The notes: generated from the letters alone by a model not told the origin. Shown: positions 48,529-57,404, counted from the stretch's first letter. The stretch is 64,000 nt of DNA from Hyphomicrobiales bacterium (GCA_900467185.1 UBPA01000020.1:124001-188000), one strand, 5' to 3'. Translations and numbers: made by a program.

Positions 48529-48879
48529 ATGAAATTGCTGCCGGGAACTTCGATGCTGCGCACTGCGACGATCGGCGCGCTTTGCGCCGCCGCCGTCGGC
48601 TGCACGACCCCGCAGGCCGATCGTACGCCGGCCTATACCTCCACCATGGCGCGCCCGGTGCCGACGAATGTCTATCCGCGCATCGAGGGCAAGCTTTCCG
48701 CCGCGGCGCCGCAGATGACCAACGAAGAGGCCGCAAGCGTCTCGACGCGGCTGAGCGCGTTGTCGGCCCGCCGCGCCTCCGGGGCGATCTCCGAGGCGGA
48801 ATACCGCCGTCGGCTGGCCGAACTGAACGCGCTTGCCGAACATCACGGTGCGGACACGCTCAACGAGATCCGCAATTAA
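48529..48879 (+). CDS. Small outer-membrane-type lipoprotein, function unknown
   Basis: Protein of 116 aa with a signal peptide ending in a lipobox (LCAAAVGC, Cys near residue 25). A short linker follows, then a helical C-terminal part (EEAASVSTRLSALSARRASG, ISEAEYRRRLAELNALAEHH) resembling the short SHOCT-like helical hairpin seen in some lipoproteins. The ribosome site agaggg precedes the ATG. It is divergent from phaC, with 145 bases between the two starts. No enzymatic motif is seen. Confidence 0.8.
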   Translation: MKLLPGTSMLRTATIGALCAAAVGCTTPQADRTPAYTSTMARPVPTNVYPRIEGKLSAAAPQMTNEEAASVSTRLSALSARRASGAISEAEYRRRLAELNALAEHHGADTLNEIRN

Positions 48880-49185
48880 GGCTTGCCTTTCGAGGCGTTT
48901 GGACGCAAAGCCAGAACGTCGACCAAGGGGTGGATCACGCCTTTTCCACGAGGCGTTTCCGGTCGTGCTGCAGCGTTGCAGGCCGTCGAGAACGTCCGGC
49001 GATGTTTGCAGATCTCTTCCTGTCGCAGTGTTTCCGGTGCTAGAGGCCAGTTTCGGAAAGGGTGCGGCGGGCATACTGCAGGAGAACGCGTCATCATTTT
49101 GCCGAGACGCTGTTCGAATTACATCAAAGAGAACGCCCTCACGCGCGTCCGGCCGGATGCAGGCGTTCTGGACAAGGTCAGAGAG
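48880..49185. other. Spacer between the lipoprotein gene and the aminotransferase
   Basis: 306 bases. The aminotransferase frame is open through most of it, but that part shows no family similarity. I see no terminator or repeat. The promoter of the aminotransferase probably lies here. Confidence 0.4.
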
Positions 49186-50403
49186 ATGGAAGAGTTTCAT
49201 AAAGTCCGGCGTCTGCCGCCCTACGTCTTCGAACAGGTCAATCGCCTGAAGGCTAGCGCGCGAGCGGGCGGCGCCGACATTATCGACCTCGGCATGGGCA
49301 ATCCCGACCTTCCCACACCCCAGGCCATTGTCGACAAGCTCTGCGAGGTCGTGCGCGATCCGCGCACCCATCGCTATTCCTCGTCCAAGGGCATTCCCGG
49401 TCTCCGCCGGGCGCAGGCCGCCTACTACGCACGCCGGTTCGGCGTGAAGCTCAATCCCGACACGCAGGTCGTAGCCACGCTCGGCTCCAAGGAAGGCTTC
49501 GCCAACATGGCGCAGGCCATTACGGCGCCCGGCGATGTCGTGCTGTGCCCGAACCCGACCTACCCGATCCACGCCTTCGGCTTCCTCATGACCGGCGGCG
49601 TCATCCGCTCCATCTCGGTGGAGCCCGACGATACGTTCTTCCCGCCGCTGGAACGGGCGATCAAGCATTCGATCCCCAAGCCGATCGCGCTGATCATCAA
49701 CTATCCGTCCAACCCGACGGCGCATGTCGCAACGCTCGATTTCTACAAGGAAGTCGTCGCCTTCGCCAAGCGCAACGACATCGTCATCCTGTCGGACCTC
49801 GCCTATTCCGAGATCTATTTCGGCGACACGCCGCCGCCGTCCGTTCTGGAAGTCCCCGGCGCGATGGATTGCACCGTCGAGTTCACCTCCATGTCGAAGA
49901 CGTTCTCCATGCCCGGCTGGCGCATCGGCTTCGCCGTTGGCAACGAGCGCCTGATTTCGGCGCTGACGCGCGTGAAATCCTATCTCGACTACGGCGCCTT
50001 CACGCCGATCCAGGTCGCGGCCACGCACGCCCTGAACGGTGACGGCTCCGACATCGCCGAAGTCCGCGCCGTCTACAAGCGCCGTCGCGATGTGCTGGTC
50101 GAAAGCTTCGGCAAGGCCGGCTTCGAGGTGCCGCCCCCGGAAGCAACGATGTTCGCCTGGGCCAAGATCCCGGAGAAATTCCGTCATCTCGGTTCGCTGG
50201 AATTCTCCAAGCTGCTGGTCGAGAAGGCGGACATCGCGGTCGCCCCCGGCATCGGCTTCGGTGAACAGGGCGACGACTATGTCCGCATCGCGCTGGTCGA
50301 GAACGAGCACCGCATCCGCCAGGCGGCACGGAACCTGAAGAAGTTTCTGTCGACCGCCGACGACACGCTGCACAACGTGATTTCGCTCAACGCCCGCCGC
50401 TAG
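49186..50403 (+). CDS. Class I/II PLP-dependent aminotransferase (AlaC/LL-DAP aminotransferase type)
   Basis: Fold-type I aminotransferase of 405 aa. Landmarks are IDLGMGNPDLPTPQAIVDKL, the phosphate-binding YPIHAFGF, YPSNPTAHVA, and the PLP lysine in SMSKTFSMPGWRIGFAVG near residue 242, with a C-terminal VRIALVENEHRIRQA. Rhizobial homologues beside hom are annotated as LL-diaminopimelate or alanine aminotransferases. The substrate cannot be settled here; sitting next to hom suggests aspartate-family amino acids or alanine. The ATG at 49186 is preferred (MEEFHKVRRLPPYVF). Confidence 0.88.
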   Translation: MEEFHKVRRLPPYVFEQVNRLKASARAGGADIIDLGMGNPDLPTPQAIVDKLCEVVRDPRTHRYSSSKGIPGLRRAQAAYYARRFGVKLNPDTQVVATLGSKEGFANMAQAITAPGDVVLCPNPTYPIHAFGFLMTGGVIRSISVEPDDTFFPPLERAIKHSIPKPIALIINYPSNPTAHVATLDFYKEVVAFAKRNDIVILSDLAYSEIYFGDTPPPSVLEVPGAMDCTVEFTSMSKTFSMPGWRIGFAVGNERLISALTRVKSYLDYGAFTPIQVAATHALNGDGSDIAEVRAVYKRRRDVLVESFGKAGFEVPPPEATMFAWAKIPEKFRHLGSLEFSKLLVEKADIAVAPGIGFGEQGDDYVRIALVENEHRIRQAARNLKKFLSTADDTLHNVISLNARR

Positions 50404-50440
50404 GCCTTTCCAGGGTCCGCGAAAGAACAAAGACACATCC

Positions 50441-50469
50441 TCCCGCCGCAGCGTCGGCGGGACATTTTT
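50441..50469 (+). terminator. Terminator or attenuator-like hairpin between the aminotransferase and hom
   Basis: An 8-bp stem, tcccgccg (50441-50448) / cggcggga (50455-50462), followed by a T5 run within the next 8 bases. It ends 16 bases before the hom ATG, so it may stop most read-through and leave hom dependent on an internal promoter. Confidence 0.6.
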
Positions 50470-50484
50470 CAGACAGTTAGGATT

Positions 50485-51816
50485 ATGAGTATGGCAGACG
50501 CGCTGAGAATCGGCATTGCGGGCTTGGGCACCGTGGGCGCCTCTCTGGTCCGCATTCTCACCGAACGCCGTGAAACGCTGGCCACGACCTGCGGCCGGCC
50601 GATCGAGGTTGTCGCCGTGACCGCGCGCGATCGCGCCAAGGATCGCGGTATCGCGCTTGCCGATGACATCTGGTTTGCCGACGCGGGAACGCTGGCGGCA
50701 CAGGCTGAGATGGACGTGTTCGTCGAGCTCATGGGGGGCGCGGGCGATCCGGCCTATTCCGCGGTGAAGGCCGCGCTGGCCCGCGGTATCCATGTCGTCA
50801 CCGCCAACAAGGCATTGCTGGCGGCCCACGGCATCGAGCTCGCGGGCATTGCCGAAGAGCATGGGGCTCTGCTGAACTACGAGGCGGCGGTCGCTGGCGG
50901 CATTCCCGTCATCAAGGCGCTGCGCGAATCGATGACCGGCAACACCATTGCCCGCGTCTACGGCATCATGAACGGCACCTGCAATTACATCCTGACCAAG
51001 ATGGAAAAGGAGGGCCTCAGCTTCGAGGCGTGCCTGAAGGAGGCTCAGCGCCTCGGCTACGCCGAAGCCGACCCGGCCTTCGATATCGAGGGCAACGACA
51101 CGGCGCACAAGCTGTCGATCCTCACGAGCCTTGCCTTCGGCACCGCGATTGCAGCGGACGATATCTACCTCGAAGGTATCACCAACATCTCCATCGAGGA
51201 CATCCAGGCGGCCTCCGATCTCGGCTACCGGATCAAGCTCCTCGGCGTCGCCCAGCGCACCGACAGCGGCGGCATCGAGCAGCGCGTGCACCCGACCATG
51301 GTGCCGTTCGATTCGGTCATCGCCCAGGTCGATGGCGTCACCAATGCGGTCGCGATCGAGTCGGATATCCTTGGCGAGCTTCTGATGGTCGGACCCGGTG
51401 CCGGCGGCAACGCAACGGCTTCCGCCGTGCTCGGCGATATCGCCGATATCGCCAAGAGCCGTCCCGGCGCCCAGCACGTTCCGGCCTTCGGCCGCCCGGT
51501 CGCGGCGCTCATCCCTTACACCCGCGCGCAGATCCAGAGCCATGAAGGCGGCTATTTCATCCGGCTCAAGGTCATCGACCGCGCCGGCGTCTTCGCCAGC
51601 GTCGCCTCCCGCATGGCGGAAAACGGCATCTCGCTCGAATCGATCATGCAGCATTCCAAGCACACGCAGGAAACCGGCAAGCCGCAGACGATCATTCTCG
51701 TCACGCACGCGACGGCCGAACATTCGGTTCGCGATGCCGTGGCGGCGATCAAGGGCGAGGGCTACCTCGTTGGCGAACCGCAGGTCATCCGCATCGAGCG
51801 TCCGAAGGATTACTGA
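50485..51816 (+). CDS. hom: Homoserine dehydrogenase
   Basis: NAD(P)-dependent enzyme of 443 aa that reduces aspartate semialdehyde to homoserine, feeding Thr, Met and Ile. The N-terminal nucleotide site is GIAGLGTVGASLVRIL, and VTANKALLAAHG follows. The substrate stretch is NGTCNYILTKMEKEGLSF, and AEADPAFDIEGNDTAHKLSI near residue 195 carries catalytic residues. A C-terminal ACT domain (about residues 350-443; EGGYFIRLKVIDRAG) provides feedback control. recJ starts 63 bases downstream. In related rhizobia I recall glpX between hom and recJ; it is not here. Confidence 0.95.
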   Translation: MSMADALRIGIAGLGTVGASLVRILTERRETLATTCGRPIEVVAVTARDRAKDRGIALADDIWFADAGTLAAQAEMDVFVELMGGAGDPAYSAVKAALARGIHVVTANKALLAAHGIELAGIAEEHGALLNYEAAVAGGIPVIKALRESMTGNTIARVYGIMNGTCNYILTKMEKEGLSFEACLKEAQRLGYAEADPAFDIEGNDTAHKLSILTSLAFGTAIAADDIYLEGITNISIEDIQAASDLGYRIKLLGVAQRTDSGGIEQRVHPTMVPFDSVIAQVDGVTNAVAIESDILGELLMVGPGAGGNATASAVLGDIADIAKSRPGAQHVPAFGRPVAALIPYTRAQIQSHEGGYFIRLKVIDRAGVFASVASRMAENGISLESIMQHSKHTQETGKPQTIILVTHATAEHSVRDAVAAIKGEGYLVGEPQVIRIERPKDY

Positions 51817-51879
51817 GATCGGCTATGCCTCGTTCGAACGGTCGGTGACGCGGTCCTTTTCGGACATGAAGGCGCACGT

Positions 51880-53682
51880 ATGAGCGAGCTTCCGGACCCG
51901 GTTCCGCGGGCCTTCCTCGGCGTCGAGACGTCGGTCACGGGCCAGAGATGGGTGTCGCGGCTCGACCAGGCGGGCCAGAACCGGGCTCTGGCCATCAGCC
52001 AGGTTCACGGTCTTCCCGATCTGATCGCCCGCGTCCTTGCCGGCCGTGGGGTCCAGCAGGAAGACGCCATCGCGTTCCTCGATCCCACCATCCGCAGCCT
52101 GATGCCGGACCCCGACACGCTGACCGATTGTCGGAAAGCCGCAGTCCGCATCGCCGATGCGATCGCGCGGCAGGAACGCGTCGCCATCTTCGGCGATTAC
52201 GATGTCGATGGCGCGGCCTCGTCCGCCATCCTCTATCGCCTGCTCACCCATTTCGGCGTGACGGCGGAAATCTACATTCCCGACCGGATCTTCGAGGGCT
52301 ACGGCCCGAACCCGGGTGCGATCGACAAGCTGATCGACAATGGCGCCGGCCTGATCGTCACCGTCGATTGCGGCTCGACCAGCCACGAATCGCTGCAGCG
52401 CGCGCGGACGCGCGGCATCGACGTCGTCGTCATCGACCACCACCAGGTCTCCGGCGAACTCCCGCCGACGGTCGCGCTGGTCAATCCCAACCGGGAGGAC
52501 GATCTGTCGGGGCAGGGACATCTCTGCGCGGCCGGCGTCGTCATGCTGGTGCTGGTCAACCTGCTGCGTGTCCTGCGCGAGCGGGGCGATCTGCGGGCCG
52601 GCAGCTTCGATCTCCTGTCTCATCTCGATATCGTGGCGCTGGCGACCGTCTGTGACGTGGTGCCGCTGAAGGGCCTGAACCGGGCCTATGTCGTCAAGGG
52701 GCTGATCGCCGCGCGCCACATGAAGAACCCCGGCCTTGCCGCGCTCTTCCGCAAGGCGGGCCTCAGCGGCCCGGTCACGCCCTATCATTTCGGGTTTCTC
52801 GTGGGGCCGCGCATCAATGCCGGCGGTCGCATCGGCGATGCCGCACTCGGCAGCCGTCTGTTGACGCTGGACGACAGCAACGAGGCCGACGCGATTGCCG
52901 CACGCCTCGACGAGCTGAACCGCGAACGTCAGGCGATCGAGCAGGTGATGCTGATGGAGGCTCAAGCGGAGGCGCTGGCGGAATATGGCAATGGCGACGG
53001 CGCCGCCGTGATCGTCACGGCCCGGGAGAACTGGCATCCCGGCATCGTCGGCCTGCTTGCGGCCCGTCTCAAGGAAAGCTTCCGTCGCCCGGCCTTTGCC
53101 ATTTCCTTCGATCTGAATGGTCGGGGAACCGGCTCCGGCCGCTCGATTGCGGGTTTCGATATCGGCAAGGTCGTTCGTGCGGCTGTCGAGGAGGGACTTC
53201 TCGTCAAGGGCGGCGGCCATGCCATGGCCGCGGGCCTGACCGTCGAGCGCGCCAATCTCGGGCGCCTGCGCCATTTCCTTGAGGAGCGCGCCGCCCGGAC
53301 CGTCCACGATCTGGTGGCCGCCGAGACGGTCAAAATCGACGGCGCTTTGGCAGCCTCCGGCGCGACCATCGAACTGATCGACCGGCTGGAGCAGGCGGGC
53401 CCTTACGGCTCCGGCCATCCGCAGCCGATCTTCGCCATTCCTGCCCACCGAATCCGCGATGTGCGCCAGATCGGAACGGACCATGTCAAGGTGACGCTCG
53501 AAGGGCAGGACGGCGCGCGACTCGACGCCATCGCCTTCCGCGCCTTCCAGACGCCGCTCGGCGACTTTCTTCTCGCCGCGCGGGGAATGACCATCCATCT
53601 CGCCGGAAGCCTCTCGGCCGATATCTGGCAAGGTACGCGCCGCGTCCAGCTGCGCATCCTCGATGCGGCCCGCGCCGTCTAG
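51880..53682 (+). CDS. recJ: Single-stranded-DNA-specific exonuclease RecJ
   Basis: 5'-3' ssDNA exonuclease of 600 aa used in recombination and mismatch/base-excision repair. DHH-family motifs in order are VAIFGDYDVDGAASSAILY (near residue 103, motif I), LIVTVDCGSTSHES, VVVIDHHQVSGELPP (motif III) and VALVNPNREDD. The DHHA1 domain contains GGGHAMAAGLTVER near residue 447. The C-terminal OB-like domain ends LRILDAARAV. Length fits the family (577 aa in E. coli). Confidence 0.95.
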   Translation: MSELPDPVPRAFLGVETSVTGQRWVSRLDQAGQNRALAISQVHGLPDLIARVLAGRGVQQEDAIAFLDPTIRSLMPDPDTLTDCRKAAVRIADAIARQERVAIFGDYDVDGAASSAILYRLLTHFGVTAEIYIPDRIFEGYGPNPGAIDKLIDNGAGLIVTVDCGSTSHESLQRARTRGIDVVVIDHHQVSGELPPTVALVNPNREDDLSGQGHLCAAGVVMLVLVNLLRVLRERGDLRAGSFDLLSHLDIVALATVCDVVPLKGLNRAYVVKGLIAARHMKNPGLAALFRKAGLSGPVTPYHFGFLVGPRINAGGRIGDAALGSRLLTLDDSNEADAIAARLDELNRERQAIEQVMLMEAQAEALAEYGNGDGAAVIVTARENWHPGIVGLLAARLKESFRRPAFAISFDLNGRGTGSGRSIAGFDIGKVVRAAVEEGLLVKGGGHAMAAGLTVERANLGRLRHFLEERAARTVHDLVAAETVKIDGALAASGATIELIDRLEQAGPYGSGHPQPIFAIPAHRIRDVRQIGTDHVKVTLEGQDGARLDAIAFRAFQTPLGDFLLAARGMTIHLAGSLSADIWQGTRRVQLRILDAARAV

Positions 53683-53843
53683 GCGGACAGCAGACGGTTG
53701 GACGATCGAATGGATGATGGCCGTGGCTCTACCGACCCGGCTCACGGGAGGTCACATAAGCGCACGACGAAAACCCGTGAGAACGGATCTCAACCCTCTG
53801 CGGGGCGAAACTGACGTTGAATGTTCAGGTGAGGGGAGCCAGG

Positions 53844-53918
53844 TGGTACGCCCTAGGGGAGTCGAACCCCTCTTCCCAGAATGAAAATCTGGTGTCCTAA
53901 CCGATAGACGAAGGGCGC
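53844..53918 (-). tRNA. tRNA-Glu (anticodon TTC), copy 1
   Basis: 75 nt including encoded CCA. On the minus strand the acceptor is gcgccct/agggcgt. The anticodon stem ccaga/tctgg frames loop ttttcat with TTC. The T-arm is aggggttcgactcccct. It is identical to the copy at 54095-54169. Glu codons GAA/GAG. Confidence 0.96.
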
Positions 53919-53934
53919 ATTCTCTGGTGGCCGG

Positions 53935-53963
53935 CTTATAGGCTGAGGATTGCCCGGAGGCAA
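53935..53963 (-). promoter_or_regulatory. Promoter of tRNA-Glu copy 1
   Basis: Minus-strand TTGCCT (53963-53958) and TATAAG (53940-53935) with a 17-base spacer; the -10 box ends 16 bases before the tRNA 5' end. Strong match to housekeeping promoters. Confidence 0.65.
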
Positions 53964-54094
53964 GAGGAAAAGCGCAGGGAACGACGAATTTCTGAGGAGG
54001 CAATCCGGCGTGATTCTCGCGCAATACCAACGCGATGCGCGCGAGCGCTAAAGCTCGAAATCAGGCACGAAGGGAGAGGGGTTTTGCCGCAAAG

Positions 54095-54169
54095 TGGTAC
54101 GCCCTAGGGGAGTCGAACCCCTCTTCCCAGAATGAAAATCTGGTGTCCTAACCGATAGACGAAGGGCGC
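54095..54169 (-). tRNA. tRNA-Glu (anticodon TTC), copy 2
   Basis: 75 nt, identical in sequence to the copy at 53844-53918 and on the same strand, 251 bases upstream in the direction of transcription. Loop ttttcat carries TTC. It is independent of copy 1 because each has its own promoter. Confidence 0.96.
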
Positions 54170-54189
54170 AGTCGCTTTGCGGTGGGCGT

Positions 54190-54218
54190 CTTATAGTCAG
54201 CGGTTTTGGGGACCGCAA
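54190..54218 (-). promoter_or_regulatory. Promoter of tRNA-Glu copy 2
   Basis: Minus-strand TTGCGG (54218-54213) and TATAAG (54195-54190) with a 17-base spacer, 21 bases before the tRNA 5' end. Same architecture as copy 1 and as tRNA-Pro. Confidence 0.65.
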
Positions 54219-54303
54219 GCCGCAAATGTCATTTTGTCGTAAAAATATCATCGCTGTGGACGACGGTGGCAATCGCGAGAAATAACCTATTTAAATCAGA
54301 CGC

Positions 54304-55485
54304 CTAAGCATCCCGTGGGCCGCAGGCCCAGTTCCAGTCGCGCCGGGGTCCGATGTCGATGTGGACGGACTGCGTGTGGCAATAGGTGCCGACGCCGCCG
54401 CGCCCGTCCGCCGCGCGCAGAAAGGTTGCGACATCCCACTTGCTGACGCCCGCCACCTGAATATCGGCGGCCTCGCAGGTCAGGTGTCGCGACTGCGGCC
54501 GGCCACCGACCCGGATATTGTGCGCAAGGCTTCGCCGCCCCGAGGTGACGAGCACCTTCTTACCGAAATGCCGCTCCACCGATTTCAGGATGGTCAGCAG
54601 CTGTGGCTTGAAGCAGCCGGTCTCCACCGTCTCCGTCTGTAGCAGAAGGCCGCTCGGGGCCAGCCGGGCCAGGCCGGAGAGCGACGCCATCTGGACCTCG
54701 GGGCTGGTGTCGTCGTGATTCTCGGCCGTATCGTCGACGGTCGCAAACATCGAACGCGCACGGATGCCGGGCAGGGCGGTGTAGCTGAGCGCCGCCACCT
54801 GCTGCGGCGCCATGCCGGGGAGAGTCTTGTTGTTAGCCGGCTTACCGGATGCGCTTGTGGCCTCGCCCGACCCTGGACGGGATTTGCCGAACAGGCCGAT
54901 GAGGGACGCCGTCCGCGTCGCCTCGGCGGCCCGTGGCGCCGTTCCGGGCTTCAGGGTCGCCAGCGCAGCCTCGGCGGGCATCTCGCGCGTCGGCGCGGCT
55001 GTGGCCGCGCCCTGAACCTGATATCCCGCATCCGTGGACTGAAGCGGCAAAGGTTGCTGGGAAAGGGGTGACATGACCTGACCCTGCGGCGCAGAGCGAA
55101 AAAGGCTCGCCGGCGTGGATCCGCCGCCCGAAACGGGCGAGGCTCCGGACGTGCCGCCGACGGAGAAGATGCTGCTCGACGTCGCCTGCAGTCCTGTCCC
55201 CTGCATGACGATGGCACCCGGCTGTGTCGGCGCCTGGGACTGGGGCTGGGCCGCCATCTGCGCAGCGGACGGGTCGTTCGCAGCTTGTGCGGACGGAGAC
55301 GTCGGTGACGCTGGTCCTGAGGCGACGACCGGTACATCCGTTTCGCCGACATCGGGCGCAACGACGCCTTCGACCAGCTGATCCGTGACGGGCTTGCCCG
55401 TGACGCAGCCGGTCAGCAGCACGGCCGCGAAGACCACGCAGCCGACGCTTGCGAGAAAGGGTTTTGACGAAGGGCCGTATCGCAA
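54304..55485 (-). CDS. Lipoprotein with C-terminal M15/YcbK-type (DUF882) peptidase domain
   Basis: Secreted lipoprotein of about 393 aa. A signal peptide ends in a lipobox near FAAVLLTGC. A long low-complexity Ser/Ala/Pro/Gln region follows. The C-terminal domain (about the last 120 residues) is peptidase M15-like: LVTSGRRSLAHNIRVGG, SRHLTCEAADIQVAGV and SVHIDIG supply the His, Asp and His zinc ligands. Such YcbK-type domains act on peptidoglycan or remain uncharacterised. The start is unsure: TTG at 55485 with gggaga upstream gives a proper short signal peptide, whereas ATG at 55563 adds 26 residues. Transcribed alone. Confidence 0.82.
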   Translation of the reverse strand: MRYGPSSKPFLASVGCVVFAAVLLTGCVTGKPVTDQLVEGVVAPDVGETDVPVVASGPASPTSPSAQAANDPSAAQMAAQPQSQAPTQPGAIVMQGTGLQATSSSIFSVGGTSGASPVSGGGSTPASLFRSAPQGQVMSPLSQQPLPLQSTDAGYQVQGAATAAPTREMPAEAALATLKPGTAPRAAEATRTASLIGLFGKSRPGSGEATSASGKPANNKTLPGMAPQQVAALSYTALPGIRARSMFATVDDTAENHDDTSPEVQMASLSGLARLAPSGLLLQTETVETGCFKPQLLTILKSVERHFGKKVLVTSGRRSLAHNIRVGGRPQSRHLTCEAADIQVAGVSKWDVATFLRAADGRGGVGTYCHTQSVHIDIGPRRDWNWACGPRDA

Positions 55486-55626
55486 CGCTGCATCTCCCGA
55501 TCGACGGCTACGATCAATGGCAGGCGTCAGGGCCGCGCCATCATGGCCGATGCCCGAAATCACATGCCCGGGCAGATCTTCAGGGAGAGCTATGCGCCGG
55601 CCCCGTTGCGTGGAGCTTGCGCCGTG

Positions 55627-55658
55627 ACCCTGCGACGATCGGAATCTCGTCGCAGGGT
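55627..55658. repeat. Perfect 12-bp hairpin between the lipoprotein and glyoxalase genes
   Basis: accctgcgacga (55627-55638) pairs exactly with tcgtcgcagggt (55647-55658) around an 8-nt loop. It lies just past the glyoxalase stop on the minus strand, where it may protect or end the transcript, though a T tract is lacking on that strand. Confidence 0.6.
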
Positions 55659-55689
55659 GGTCTTTACAGAAAGGGTCGCGCGGACCTGC

Positions 55690-56130
55690 CTACCAGGCGC
55701 CGGTGTTCCCCATGGACGACCACGGCTCCTGCGGTGCAAGCCGCGCGCCCTTTTGCAGGATTTCGATGGAGATGCCGTCCGGCGAGCGGACGAAGGCCAT
55801 GTTGCCATCGCGCGGCGGCCGGTTGATGGTGACGCCCGCATCCATCAGCTTTTGGCAGATGGCGTAGATATCGTCGACCTCGTAGGCGAGATGGCCGAAG
55901 TTGCGACCGCCCGTGTAGTCCTCGGTGTCCCAGTTGTAGGTCAGCTCGAGGCACGGCGACAGGCGCGACTGTGCGTGATCCACGTCGCCGGGCGCGGCGA
56001 GGAAGACGAGCGTGAAGCGCCCTTTTTCGTTTTCCGTCCGGCGCACCTCTTGCAGTCCGAACAGTGTGCCGTAAAAATGCAGTGCCTGATCAAGGTCCTT
56101 TACCCGAACCATGGTGTGCAGATAGCGCAT
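55690..56130 (-). CDS. gloA: VOC-family glyoxalase I (lactoylglutathione lyase-like)
   Basis: Glyoxalase/VOC fold protein of 146 aa that would convert the methylglyoxal-glutathione hemithioacetal to S-lactoylglutathione. All four metal ligands of the GloA pattern are visible: His near residue 5 (LHTMVRVKD), Glu in CLELTYNW, His in [10 protein letters not shown] and Glu in DGISIEIL. It starts [15 protein letters not shown] as expected. Length is close to E. coli GloA (135 aa). It precedes the M15-type lipoprotein gene on the same strand. Confidence 0.9.
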   Translation of the reverse strand: MRYLHTMVRVKDLDQALHFYGTLFGLQEVRRTENEKGRFTLVFLAAPGDVDHAQSRLSPCLELTYNWDTEDYTGGRNFGHLAYEVDDIYAICQKLMDAGVTINRPPRDGNMAFVRSPDGISIEILQKGARLAPQEPWSSMGNTGAW

Positions 56131-56326
56131 GAAAGCCCTCTCTCCTGTTGTTGCACCTCCTATCTAGCGCTGCGCCAGCCAGACACAAGGCTGGAGTCAT
56201 AGCTTACCGATAGCGGCAAATTTCGTCCCGGGGACTTGCCCACAAGCGGCGGGACGATGTTATTCTGATGCTCAAGAATCAGTTAACCGCAGCAATCGTG
56301 ATGCGTATTCGAGGGGCTGGCAGACA

Positions 56327-56905
56327 ATGGTGGACAGGATTTCGGCGAAAGATGTCGCACCAGATGAAGAGTTTGGCGGCGACGCGCTCGATCTCATCGA
56401 GATCACCGGTGTCATCAAGTGGTTCGATGTCGCGAAGGGCTTCGGCTTCATCATTCCGGACAATGGCATGCAGGATGTTCTTCTGCATGTGACCTGCCTG
56501 CGTCGCGATGGCTACCAGACGGTTCTGGAAGGGGCGCGCATCGTCGCGCTGATCCAAAAGCGCGACCGCGGATACCAGGCCTTCCGCATCCTCTCCATGG
56601 ACCAGTCGACCGCGATCCATCCTTCGCAGCTGCCGCCCGTCAAGACGCATGTGCAGGTCACACCGACCAGCGGTCTCGAGCGCGTGCTCGTAAAATGGTT
56701 CAACCGCACCAAGGGCTTCGGCTTCCTGACGCGTGGTGACGGCACCGAGGACATCTTCATCCACATGGAAACCCTGCGCCGCTTCGGCCTGACCGAACTG
56801 CGTCCGGGCCAGACGGTGCTCGTGCGTTTCGGCGATGGCGACAAGGGTCTGATGGCCGCGGAAATCCACCCCGACGTGCCCGCGCCGACCGGCCGCGCAC
56901 ATTGA
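56327..56905 (+). CDS. Double cold-shock-domain protein
   Basis: Protein of 192 aa with two CspA-type cold-shock domains, which bind single-stranded nucleic acids. Domain 1 (about residues 27-90) has GVIKWFDVAKGFGFIIPD and DVLLHV. Domain 2 (about residues 117-180) has VLVKWFNRTKGFGFLTRGD and DIFIHM; both carry RNP1 (KGFGF) and RNP2. The 26-residue acidic leader and 25-residue linker are unlike single-domain Csps (about 70 aa). This double form is common in rhizobia. Transcribed with the DUF192 gene, 10 bases apart. Confidence 0.9.
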   Translation: MVDRISAKDVAPDEEFGGDALDLIEITGVIKWFDVAKGFGFIIPDNGMQDVLLHVTCLRRDGYQTVLEGARIVALIQKRDRGYQAFRILSMDQSTAIHPSQLPPVKTHVQVTPTSGLERVLVKWFNRTKGFGFLTRGDGTEDIFIHMETLRRFGLTELRPGQTVLVRFGDGDKGLMAAEIHPDVPAPTGRAH

Positions 56906-56915
56906 CGGACGTGAC

Positions 56916-57404
56916 ATGCTGAGCCTGCGCCGGGCCGCGGGCCGCGCCGTCCTCATCGCTGCAGCGCTGCTGGCCTCCGGACCGTCATTGGCTGCGGACG
57001 TCACCTTCGACAAAGCACCGCTGACGATCGTCACGACCGATGGCAAGGCGCATGCCTTCACCGTGGAGCTTGCGCTCGACAGCGACCAGCGCGCCCAAGG
57101 CCTGATGTTCCGCCGCGAGATGCCTGCCGATCACGGCATGCTCTTCGACTTCCGCCAGACACGTCAGGTGATGATGTGGATGAAGAACACGTTCCTCCCG
57201 CTCGACATGCTCTTCGTTTCGAAAGACGGCAAGGTGGAAACCCTCCATGAAAACGCCGTCCCCCAGTCCGAATCCATCATCGATTCCCGCGTCCCCGTCG
57301 CTTATGTCGTCGAACTGAACGCGGGCACCGCCAAAACCCTGTCAATCACCCCCGGCGCCCTCATCACGCTGCCGCCACAGCTCCCGGCGGCAAAGCCGGA
57401 CTGA
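56916..57404 (+). CDS. DUF192 exported protein
   Basis: Protein of 162 aa with a signal peptide (about residues 1-26: GRAVLIAAALLASGPSLAAD) and the DUF192 domain: ALDSDQRAQGLMFRREMPAD, then MLFDFRQTRQVMMWMKNTFL and PLDMLFVSKDGKV. The family has no proven function; the fold is a small beta barrel. It lies 10 bases downstream of the double cold-shock gene and looks co-transcribed, but the pairing may be incidental. Confidence 0.9.
   Translation: MLSLRRAAGRAVLIAAALLASGPSLAADVTFDKAPLTIVTTDGKAHAFTVELALDSDQRAQGLMFRREMPADHGMLFDFRQTRQVMMWMKNTFLPLDMLFVSKDGKVETLHENAVPQSESIIDSRVPVAYVVELNAGTAKTLSITPGALITLPPQLPAAKPD

Noticed and set aside
45988-51723. A 1911-residue open frame on the minus strand
   Set aside because: It runs antisense to the lipoprotein, aminotransferase and hom genes and out of frame through phaC and part of map, all of which have recognisable products. 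It is rich in Arg, Gly and Asp with no domain, the usual stop-poor shadow frame in high-GC DNA.
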